Positions 7,325 to 13,856 of a DNA stretch of 21,169 nt are shown piece by piece. The translations under genes and the position numbers were made by a program. How positions within the stretch are numbered: the stretch's first letter is position 1; every line of letters starts with the position of its first letter. The notes beneath the pieces are model-generated. The model ran no database searches and was not told where the DNA came from. It saw only the letters and a list, made by a program, of their open reading frames with translations. The DNA is taken from assembly GCA_910579145.1 (NCBI GenBank), contig CAJTTQ010000029.1, forward strand, positions 8,461 to 29,629, written 5' to 3'. The stretch comes from an uncultured Eubacterium sp. Lineage in GTDB: Bacteria > Bacillota > Clostridia > Lachnospirales > Lachnospiraceae.

Positions 7325-8635
7325 TTATGGGCGTGCGACCGGATATCCTCCGCCGCCATATCCTTCCGAACGCGCCGCCCACAATTCACTGAGCACGGGC
7401 TTTCCGGAACTGTCAAAACCAGTCAGCGTATATCCGACAAACATCTCGACATGATAAATCCCTTTATAGCGTCCGTTCTTCTGACCGGTTTTAAAGATCA
7501 AATCGCCCGGACGCAGTTTCATCTTCTGTACGTGATTCCATGTGTAGGATTTCGTGATCATCTTTTTACGGCCGGCACACCACTTCGCTACATTCGCGGC
7601 AACCGGGGCATAATGCGGATCACCGAACGTCTTTCCTATTTTTTTATAACATTTCCAAACGAGGGAACTACAATCGTAGTAACCAGTCTGCATCCGCTTC
7701 GCCTGGCTGTATTTCCAGTTGGCGCCGATCTTTTTCGCCATATTTACAACTCTCAAAAGCTTTGTGGGGATCACACTGACCGCGCAGCCTACTTTTACTT
7801 CGCCGATCTGTGCCGTAATGACAGCATTTCCGGTTTTCCGGCAGCGGATCGTTCCATCACCTGACACCTTTACTACTCTTGTATTACTGGATGTCCATTT
7901 CGCCTTTTCACCCGTTCCCCTGATTCTTAATTTCGTCTTTTTTCCCCTGGAAGCTACAAGACCGGTTTTCGACATTTCCAGTCGAATGACTTTGAAAGAA
8001 ATAAGAAATTCTTTTCCGTTTATGACCACGGTCAGCTTTGCGCTGCCTTCTCCATACGCCGAAATCGAAAGCTCATTGTTGATCATCTCACAACTCACCG
8101 ACATCGCCGGCTCATCGGATTGGTAGGTCATGACAGAATTGTCTTCATTCAGCAGCACCGAACTGTTTATCCTGATCTTCCCGGTATAGGAACCATATCC
8201 GGTCACATATCCGGTCAGCTGATCTGTTTCCAGTGTGGCATTCGTCATATCCACACAGACCATCACATGGCAGGATCCTCGAAAAACAAGGACACCGAGT
8301 TCCGTATACCCATACACACAGATCGTCGTTTTTCCATAGGAAAGCGCCTCATAATATCCGTTGGGATCGACGCGGACGATCTCTTCCTGATAGCTGTCAT
8401 ACTCCCAGCGCGCCACCGTTACCGGCAGGCCGCCGGCATCTGTCATGAGCGTATCGGCAACCGGCTGGATATGCCCGGTATCACCGATCGTCACCGTGAG
8501 TTCGGAAGTATTTCCGTTTATCACCTGCACATCTTTCACGGCTGCCCGGCCGCCCCTGCCGCTCCAAAGGAAACTTCCCAGGATACATGCTGCCAAAACA
8601 AGCATGAACCTGATTCCTCTAACTGGTTTCTTCAT
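7325..8635 (-). CDS. Exported NlpC/P60-like peptidase with Ig-like domain
   Basis: A 436-residue exported protein. Residues 1-32 form a signal peptide (KKPVRGIR, then a hydrophobic run, cleavage near GGRAA). The middle, to about 220, is beta-rich and not assigned. Residues about 222-290 are a Big_2-type Ig-like domain (KAKWTSSNTRVVKVSGDG, then TGNAVITA). The C-terminal part (about 295-436) resembles an NlpC/P60 cysteine peptidase: Cys322 in YYDCSSLVWKCY as nucleophile and His395 in GIYHVEMFVG as general base, with RPGDLIF between. This family cleaves peptide bonds in cell-wall stems, so a role in wall remodelling is inferred. ATG 8635 is preferred to an upstream GTG (8686) because it puts the signal peptide at the N-terminus. 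It has its own consensus promoter and sits directly upstream of spo0A. Confidence 0.85.
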   Translation of the reverse strand: MKKPVRGIRFMLVLAACILGSFLWSGRGGRAAVKDVQVINGNTSELTVTIGDTGHIQPVADTLMTDAGGLPVTVARWEYDSYQEEIVRVDPNGYYEALSYGKTTICVYGYTELGVLVFRGSCHVMVCVDMTNATLETDQLTGYVTGYGSYTGKIRINSSVLLNEDNSVMTYQSDEPAMSVSCEMINNELSISAYGEGSAKLTVVINGKEFLISFKVIRLEMSKTGLVASRGKKTKLRIRGTGEKAKWTSSNTRVVKVSGDGTIRCRKTGNAVITAQIGEVKVGCAVSVIPTKLLRVVNMAKKIGANWKYSQAKRMQTGYYDCSSLVWKCYKKIGKTFGDPHYAPVAANVAKWCAGRKKMITKSYTWNHVQKMKLRPGDLIFKTGQKNGRYKGIYHVEMFVGYTLTGFDSSGKPVLSELWAARSEGYGGGGYPVARP

Positions 8636-8694
8636 CGGCTCATCCCTTCCTCGTTTCTTCCTTTTTTCCCTCTTCTTGTGTTTCACATGATCAA

Positions 8695-8723
8695 ATTATA
8701 CTATATTTTGTTTTATATGTCAA
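8695..8723 (-). promoter_or_regulatory. Consensus sigma-A promoter for the NlpC/P60-like gene
   Basis: On the minus strand: TTGACA (8718-8723), 17-nt spacer, TATAAT (8695-8700), a perfect consensus match. The TSS would be near 8688, giving a leader of about 50 nt. The -35 overlaps the arm of the hairpin at 8722-8762. Confidence 0.88.
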
Positions 8724-8762
8724 AGGCATCCCCGCTCCATTTTTGGATGTTGGGATGCCTTT
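8722..8762. terminator. Hairpin terminator after the polysaccharide deacetylase gene
   Basis: An 11-bp perfect stem (AAAGGCATCCC at 8722-8732 with GGGATGCCTTT at 8752-8762) surrounds a 19-nt loop. For the minus-strand gene ending at 8788 the downstream T-run is only three T before GACA, so termination may be leaky. The T-rich side faces the plus strand, where no gene is seen. Confidence 0.6.
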
Positions 8763-8787
8763 TCTTCCTTATACTATTGTCGAATTT

Positions 8788-9945
8788 CTATTCTTCGCTT
8801 GTAGTGGCCACCGGAAGACAATTGCTGTACGACGTTCCGTTCTCCATTTTCATTCCACGTACTAAGAACAATTCCGATACCGACACGACCTGCCAGTCTT
8901 TTTCTTTAAAATAGTCGAGTAATGTATCGATCGCTTCCGCCGTGTTCGCTTCTGTTTCGTGCATCAGCACGACGTCGCCGTCTTTTGCTTTCTTCACATT
9001 TGCGATAATCTGCTCCGTCGTCGCCTTATTCCAATCCTGACTATCTACTCCGCACATGATAAACGGTGCTTCGATCGTATCCCGCATCGTCTGGCTGACT
9101 GCCAGATTCGGTGGACGGAACAGGAAGTTACGGTATCCCGTTACTTCTGTCAAAAGTTTATCCGTCGTCTCGATCGAAAGCCGGATCTTCTCTTCGGTAT
9201 ACGTTTTCGTGCTTAAAGAATCCCAGCCGTTGGAATGGTTTCCCACTTCAAAACCGGATGCCACTGCCTGACGGATCTCATCCGCCGGTCCTTCGTTCAG
9301 CTTGATCTCCCCATCATCCTGAATGCTCCCGAGCCGGCTGCCGATATAGAAAAAGGTAGCATGTGCGTTATGCTCACGCAGTGATTTCTGGATCTTCATA
9401 CTCGTATCCGTATCCTTATTTCCGATCGGGCCGTCGTCAAACGTAAACGCTACCATCGGTTTACTCGGATCGATCCAGCTAATATCCGTTCCTTCATATT
9501 CATCCGGTCCCGGTGTCGCCACTGACGGCCCGGCAGGTGTTTCGGACGGAACTTCAGTCGGAACATCCGTAGGTGCCTGCGTTAATGCTGGCTGTGACGC
9601 TGCCGGCGGCGCCTGTGTCACGACAGGAGGGGTTGGCGGTACCGGCGTTGGCTGAACCGAAACTGACGGCTTTACATCCACTTTCTTTACGTTCACTTTA
9701 CAGGTAAGCTTCTTTCCCGCGACAGAAGCGGTGATCACGGCCGATCCGGCTTTCACTCCTCTAAATTTCAAACTCGTCTTTGCCTTTTTCACCAGCTTGA
9801 TATTTTTCTTCCCGGATTTGACCGACCATTTCACCTTCTTCTTCGTATTTTTAACTTTGATGGTCTTAGTCTTACCTACGCTTACAGTTACCTTTGAGCT
9901 GCTTAACTTCGGCTTTTTTGCTGCTCCGGCATTTGTGGCAGGCAC
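8788..9945 (-). CDS. Polysaccharide deacetylase (NodB/CE4) with Ig-like domain, 5' end disrupted
   Basis: Open frame of 385 residues from a GTG at 9945. Residues 9-88 are a Lys-rich Ig-like (Big_2-type) domain (KKPKLSSSKVTVSVGKTK). Residues 95-155 are a Pro/Thr linker. The rest is a CE4/NodB domain: TFDDGP with Asp170/Asp171, GNHSNGW with His237, RPP at 277-279, DSQDW at 301-305, and LMHE with His329. Such enzymes remove N-acetyl groups from peptidoglycan or related sugars outside the cell. The second motif-2 histidine (four residues after His237) is Trp241, so metal binding may be altered. The start is abnormal. Upstream, GGAGG and ATG 9989 encode a signal-peptide N-region (MRKQLKKAVS), but in a different frame; the continuation (LGAAAVPATNAGAA) is in this frame. 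One base seems missing near 9958-9963, or the sequence has an error there. Confidence 0.8.
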   Translation of the reverse strand: MPATNAGAAKKPKLSSSKVTVSVGKTKTIKVKNTKKKVKWSVKSGKKNIKLVKKAKTSLKFRGVKAGSAVITASVAGKKLTCKVNVKKVDVKPSVSVQPTPVPPTPPVVTQAPPAASQPALTQAPTDVPTEVPSETPAGPSVATPGPDEYEGTDISWIDPSKPMVAFTFDDGPIGNKDTDTSMKIQKSLREHNAHATFFYIGSRLGSIQDDGEIKLNEGPADEIRQAVASGFEVGNHSNGWDSLSTKTYTEEKIRLSIETTDKLLTEVTGYRNFLFRPPNLAVSQTMRDTIEAPFIMCGVDSQDWNKATTEQIIANVKKAKDGDVVLMHETEANTAEAIDTLLDYFKEKDWQVVSVSELFLVRGMKMENGTSYSNCLPVATTSEE

Positions 9946-9989
9946 TGCTGCCGCGCCGAGCTAACTGCTTTTTTCAGCTGTTTTCTCAT
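9943..9989 (-). pseudogene. Frameshifted signal-peptide start of the deacetylase gene
   Basis: GGAGG at 9996-10000 is an excellent ribosome binding site for ATG 9989, which reads MRKQLKKAVS, a typical positively charged signal-peptide start, and then goes on in a frame foreign to the deacetylase. In the deacetylase frame the codons just after are LGAAAVPATNAGAA, a typical signal-peptide end, preceded by TAG at 9961-9963. A single inserted base between AGC and TCG would join the halves. Slippage on the six A at 9969-9974 cannot rescue it, because the -1 frame meets that TAG. Confidence 0.7.
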
Positions 9990-10048
9990 CGTAAACCTCC
10001 ATTCATTCTATTCCACTTTCCTGTTACTCATGTACTGCTATCATTCTT

Positions 10049-10077
10049 ATTGTAGCACAGAATGAAAAGAGTGTAAA
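10049..10077 (-). promoter_or_regulatory. Sigma-A type promoter for the deacetylase gene
   Basis: On the minus strand: -35 TTTACA (10072-10077), 17-nt spacer, -10 TACAAT (10049-10054), each one base from consensus. It begins 3 nt after the stop of the upstream gene and gives a leader of about 55 nt to ATG 9989. That supports the 9989 start as the intended one. Confidence 0.65.
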
Positions 10078-10080
10078 TGC

Positions 10081-10887
10081 TCACCTGAGAATTTCAGACC
10101 AAACCTCCAAAAGGCGTGCCAGCTGAAACGAAGCATTGGCAGGACTCGTTGACGGAAGCTTTTCGATCCCAATCCCCGTACGTTCCCTGAGATAACGGTC
10201 GTACAGTTCACATGCCTTGGCGCCGTTTCCATAAATACGGCAAATGCCGGAACGTTCGAGCAGGGACGGAATATCATTGACGACCACATCCCGGATAGAA
10301 CCATCACTGGAACCATTGATGCGGCAGCTTTCGATCACATCCCAGACAGCGATCTGGTGATCCAAGAGCAGCGCCTTCTTCTCCTCAACCGTCTCGGGTT
10401 CAGCGCTTTGTGTGATCCCGGCGATCACTTTCCAGAATCGGTTTCTGGGATGCCCGTAATAAAAATGGTTTTCACGCGATTTCACCGAGGGAAATGTTCC
10501 GAGGATCAGTATCCGGGAATTCTCATCCCAAACTGGCTCAAACGTATGGTGTACGCGCGGCGCCGGCTCCCACTGGAACTGCTCCATGATCACATGTCCG
10601 TCCTCAAACTGGACGCCTTCCGCCTGCAAAAGCTCCACCTGCCGGTTCGCACCGCCAAACGCGAATGCCTTTGATACGTTCCCGTCTTTTGTGACGACAC
10701 GGTGGCAGGGGATATGCTGCGGGTCCGGGTTGACATGCAGCGCGTACCCGACCACTCTCGCCCATCTATAGTTGCCCGCTAACGCGGCCACCTGGCCGTA
10801 CGAAGCGACCGACCCTTTCGGGATCTGCTGCACAACCTCATAAATCTTTTCATACGAATTTTTTTCTGACCCGCTTTTATCACACAT
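10081..10887 (-). CDS. Alkyltransferase (MGMT-like)-DNA glycosylase (deoxyinosine/UDG superfamily) fusion
   Basis: A 268-residue protein with two DNA-repair halves. Residues 8-95 match the DNA-binding and active-site domain of O6-alkylguanine-DNA alkyltransferase: SYGQVAALAG with Tyr30, Arg44 in ARVVGYAL, and PCHRVV with acceptor Cys61. Since Cys61 is kept, it should be a true methyl acceptor rather than an alkyltransferase-like protein, although the N-terminal domain of full MGMT is absent. Residues 110-268 resemble DNA-deoxyinosine glycosylase of the UDG superfamily: LGTFPS at 129-134, YYGHPRNRFW at 143-152, YGNGAKACELY, and LPSTSPANA near 244-252. Together they would repair alkylated guanine and deaminated bases. 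The ATG at 10887 has AGGAAGG about 8 nt upstream. It lies 26 nt after the histidine kinase stop, so it looks like the third gene of that operon. The glycosylase specificity is inferred from family resemblance. Confidence 0.85.
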   Translation of the reverse strand: MCDKSGSEKNSYEKIYEVVQQIPKGSVASYGQVAALAGNYRWARVVGYALHVNPDPQHIPCHRVVTKDGNVSKAFAFGGANRQVELLQAEGVQFEDGHVIMEQFQWEPAPRVHHTFEPVWDENSRILILGTFPSVKSRENHFYYGHPRNRFWKVIAGITQSAEPETVEEKKALLLDHQIAVWDVIESCRINGSSDGSIRDVVVNDIPSLLERSGICRIYGNGAKACELYDRYLRERTGIGIEKLPSTSPANASFQLARLLEVWSEILR

Positions 10888-10913
10888 TTCCTGATCCTTC
10901 CTCTCAACGTCCT

Positions 10914-13061
10914 CTACATATAGATCACATCCTCGCAGTCAAACCGGATTTCCACACAGAATACATCACCGGAAATATCCACTGACAAAATGCCGCCGCA
11001 AAGCTCGGTAAATTCTTTGGCGATCGCTAAGCCCAGTCCGCTGCCCTCAGTACTTCTGGCTTTATCACCGCGAAAAAACCTTCCCATCACATCTTCCGCC
11101 GTAAAATCCATCTCATAATCCGCTACATTTTTCACACGAAGAAGTGCTTTGCGCTTTTCCACCGTTAGTATCACAAAGATCCGCGTATCCCGCATCGAGT
11201 ATTTGAGCGCGTTCTGCAAAATATTCTGAAACACCCGGTATAACTTATTCCCGTCACTTTTCAGTACCGCAACCGCTTCTGGAAGCTGCGTGACGACTTT
11301 TACCGGGGCATTCTCGATCTCACGCTCCATATCGGCAAGCGTCTGGACCAACAGCCGGTCCAGTTCTACCCGCTCCAGATTTACCTCCAGGTTCCCGCTC
11401 GACGCTTTCGCAAGATCGAACACATCCTCAACCATTTTTCGAAGCTGCCCGGATTTCCTCTCGAGTACTTTGACATAGTCGGATGCCACAGGCGGCAGAT
11501 CTTCCTTCGATAATAGATCGATGTAACTGATCAGAGATGTGAGCGGCGTTTTCAGGTCGTGGGATACATTCGTGATCAGATCCATTTTCATCTTTTCCGC
11601 CTGCACCTGTTTTTCGATGTTTATCTGCATCTGGCATCCGAGCGTCAATAATTTTTGATATTCCTCCTGGAACAGGGAAAACTCTGACCGTGTTTGCTGC
11701 GTCCCGTAACTTCCCTCGCAGATCTGATCGATCTGCTTTATGAACTGCGCATATTCTGTACGGATCTTGATCGTCCCGATATGATACACATACCATATCC
11801 CTCCGAGAAGGATTGCCTCTATGCCGAAAACAAAAAACTCACTCTGCCACCCGCCCATCATGACTGTACAGAAAAAAGCAGTAAACCAGCCGGCTAAAAT
11901 CAATATTCCAGATAAGAGCAGCGTAAAACGCAGCCTTTTCCTATTACATTCCACTACCCCTTCCTTTACATAGGCTTCCCCCATAATCTTTCTCTTCCCC
12001 CCCTTTATGGTCTGGTAAATAAAACCACGATCCCTTTTAAATATAGTTGAAAACTTTTCCTTTTCTGCCCTCCCTAGTCTCACTTTCCCGAGTCCCGCTC
12101 CCAAACAGATAAGATGAACTGCCGAAAACAACATCATTCCTGACACCACTGCCACAGAACATGCGAGGGGAAAGAGTTCGATCAATATCTCGACCCCGTC
12201 TGTCGTCCAGGAATAATCCGGCACGATCAGTTCCTGTACCCTGTCTGGCAGCGTGCAAAACGCATAAAGTGAAGCCAACACGATGATGTCATAAAAGTGC
12301 CTCCCCCGTCTGTTGCGAAACGCATCAGGAATCAGAAGGAACAGCGCAGCCAGCAAAGTAAGAACGCTGATCAGCATTCCCCCACACCCGGTATAGGTCT
12401 GAGTCAGGATCCGACTGTACTGCCGCTCCCCCTGCTTTAGCATCTGCTCCGTAAATCCGATCGTGATCCGCTCGTCGGCTCCCATCGGACTCATCCCGCC
12501 TAACAGTTCCCCCGACAGCGAGCCGGCATCTCCGTACGCGTTGTAATTTTGTCCGTCCCATCTGTAAAAACAGGGTAGATTGTTTCTGAAATACCAGAGA
12601 GCCTCCCCTTTTTGGATATCATCCTTTACAGCAGCCGGTATGTCACGGGTTTGATTCCCTTCGGCCTCATCCGATACGCTTTTCCACACCTCTCTTATAA
12701 AAGCCTCATACGCCTCTTTTGGAATATTGTTCCGGTTATAACGCGTCGCCTCCATCAGCCTGAATTCATAAGTACCCTGAAAATTCCAATCGTCATCGGG
12801 TAATCTGCGCTGCACATCATCCAGACACTTATTCCTGACTTCCCGGAATGCTTCCCTCACCTCGTCGGCATGATACTCCGAGTCGAGATAGTAATCGCCC
12901 TTCAAATATGTAAACGAATGTAACCCGATCCCTCCACTCGCGGCAAAACCGAAGCTCCAAAAAAACAGAACGAGTGAACCAAGCACAGCTCCCCACAGCA
13001 ATATGCGGTTCCGCCTTTTCCCACACCATTGTTCACTTATGTTTTTCCATTTTGTAACCAA
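10914..13061 (-). CDS. Six-TM sensor histidine kinase
   Basis: A 715-residue membrane kinase. TM1 is at about 19-41, followed by a 185-residue extracytoplasmic region (42-226) of unknown fold. TM2 (227-245), TM3 (256-272), TM4 (293-320), TM5 (378-403) and TM6 (407-428) follow, with basic loops placed inside. The kinase core has the H-box VSHDLKTPLTS with phospho-acceptor His501, N-box FQNILQNALKYS at about 611-622, and G2 box EGSGLGLAIAK at about 672-682. The G1 box is degenerate, as often in this type of clostridial kinase. The assumed TTG start (13061) overlaps the response-regulator gene by 29 nt and has AGGTGG about 9 nt upstream. No in-frame ATG would keep TM1. The ligand is unknown; partner is the regulator at 13033-13737. 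Confidence 0.93.
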   Translation of the reverse strand: MVTKWKNISEQWCGKRRNRILLWGAVLGSLVLFFWSFGFAASGGIGLHSFTYLKGDYYLDSEYHADEVREAFREVRNKCLDDVQRRLPDDDWNFQGTYEFRLMEATRYNRNNIPKEAYEAFIREVWKSVSDEAEGNQTRDIPAAVKDDIQKGEALWYFRNNLPCFYRWDGQNYNAYGDAGSLSGELLGGMSPMGADERITIGFTEQMLKQGERQYSRILTQTYTGCGGMLISVLTLLAALFLLIPDAFRNRRGRHFYDIIVLASLYAFCTLPDRVQELIVPDYSWTTDGVEILIELFPLACSVAVVSGMMLFSAVHLICLGAGLGKVRLGRAEKEKFSTIFKRDRGFIYQTIKGGKRKIMGEAYVKEGVVECNRKRLRFTLLLSGILILAGWFTAFFCTVMMGGWQSEFFVFGIEAILLGGIWYVYHIGTIKIRTEYAQFIKQIDQICEGSYGTQQTRSEFSLFQEEYQKLLTLGCQMQINIEKQVQAEKMKMDLITNVSHDLKTPLTSLISYIDLLSKEDLPPVASDYVKVLERKSGQLRKMVEDVFDLAKASSGNLEVNLERVELDRLLVQTLADMEREIENAPVKVVTQLPEAVAVLKSDGNKLYRVFQNILQNALKYSMRDTRIFVILTVEKRKALLRVKNVADYEMDFTAEDVMGRFFRGDKARSTEGSGLGLAIAKEFTELCGGILSVDISGDVFCVEIRFDCEDVIYM

Positions 13062-13737
13062 TTCCCCACACCACCTTTAAGTATTCCGGTTCCCGGGGGT
13101 TGATCTCGATTTTCTCGCGGATCCTGCGTATGTGGACCATCACCGTATTTTCTACGGAATACGCATCCTCTTCCCATACGCGCTCATAAATTTCCTCCGC
13201 CGAGAACACCCTGCCGGGATTTTCCATCAACAGCTTCAAAATCTTGTATTCGGTCGCTGTCAGCTTTACGGGGTCTCCGTCCACGTACAAAAGCTTGGAT
13301 CCCAGGTCGAGCAAAAGTCCTCCGACGAAGATCTGTTCCGCATCCCTGCTTCCGCTGTAATCGCCGAGCTGCATATACCTCCGAAGCTGGGAACGGACCC
13401 TCGCCATCAGTTCCGCGGGTGAGAATGGCTTGGTGATATAGTCATCCGCACCCATCGTCAAACCAAGGACTTTATCGCTGTCTTCTGATTTCGCTGACAG
13501 GAGGATGATCGGTATGTTTTTCTTTTCCCGGATCTTCATCGTAGCAGACAGTCCATCCAGATTCGGCATCATAATGTCCAAAAGCACTAGGTGTATCGTC
13601 TCACGCGTCATAACCTCCAACGCCTGCAGCCCGTCGTACGCCTGAAAAACGACATACCCTTCCGCTTCTAGATTTTTTGTGATCGCCGTCACGATTTCCC
13701 TGTCATCATCGACAACTAAAATACCAGATGGTTCCAT
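13033..13737 (-). CDS. OmpR/PhoB-family response regulator
   Basis: A 234-residue DNA-binding response regulator. The receiver domain (1-120) carries D10-D12, phospho-acceptor Asp54 in LVLLDIMMPNLDG, and Lys103 in YITKPFSP. The C-terminal winged helix (about 135-230) has the family signature: KLTATEYKILKLLMENPG, the recognition segment VENTVMVHIRRIREKI, and the closing VVWGIGYKME wing. The ATG at 13737 follows GAGGAGG by about 10 nt. It is the first gene of an apparent regulator-kinase-repair fusion operon and overlaps the kinase by 29 nt. Targets are unknown; an 11-bp-phased direct repeat upstream (13831-13846) could be an autoregulatory site. Confidence 0.95.
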   Translation of the reverse strand: MEPSGILVVDDDREIVTAITKNLEAEGYVVFQAYDGLQALEVMTRETIHLVLLDIMMPNLDGLSATMKIREKKNIPIILLSAKSEDSDKVLGLTMGADDYITKPFSPAELMARVRSQLRRYMQLGDYSGSRDAEQIFVGGLLLDLGSKLLYVDGDPVKLTATEYKILKLLMENPGRVFSAEEIYERVWEEDAYSVENTVMVHIRRIREKIEINPREPEYLKVVWGIGYKMEKHK

Positions 13738-13817
13738 GTCTGATCTACCTCCTCACTTCCAAATACAGGGCAATATCTCTATCGCAAGACCAGTTTACCT
13801 GATAAGTCTGTCCAAAA

Positions 13818-13846
13818 AGTCAATGGGAATCTTACAAATTTCTTAA
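13818..13846 (-). promoter_or_regulatory. Possible regulator-binding direct repeat and -35 upstream of the response regulator
   Basis: On the minus strand TTAAG and GTAAG lie 11 bp apart (13842-13846 and 13831-13835), followed 7 nt later by TTGACT (13818-13823). OmpR-family regulators often bind direct repeats at this phase just before a -35. I could not find a good -10 at 16-18 nt, which would fit an activator-dependent promoter or simply no promoter. Confidence 0.3.
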
Positions 13847-13856
13847 CGCATCGCAC

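Noticed and set aside
9969..9974. Programmed -1 frameshifting on the A-run in the deacetylase leader
   Set aside because: Slipping back one base there leads to AGC AGT TAG, a stop at 9961-9963, so it cannot reach the deacetylase frame.
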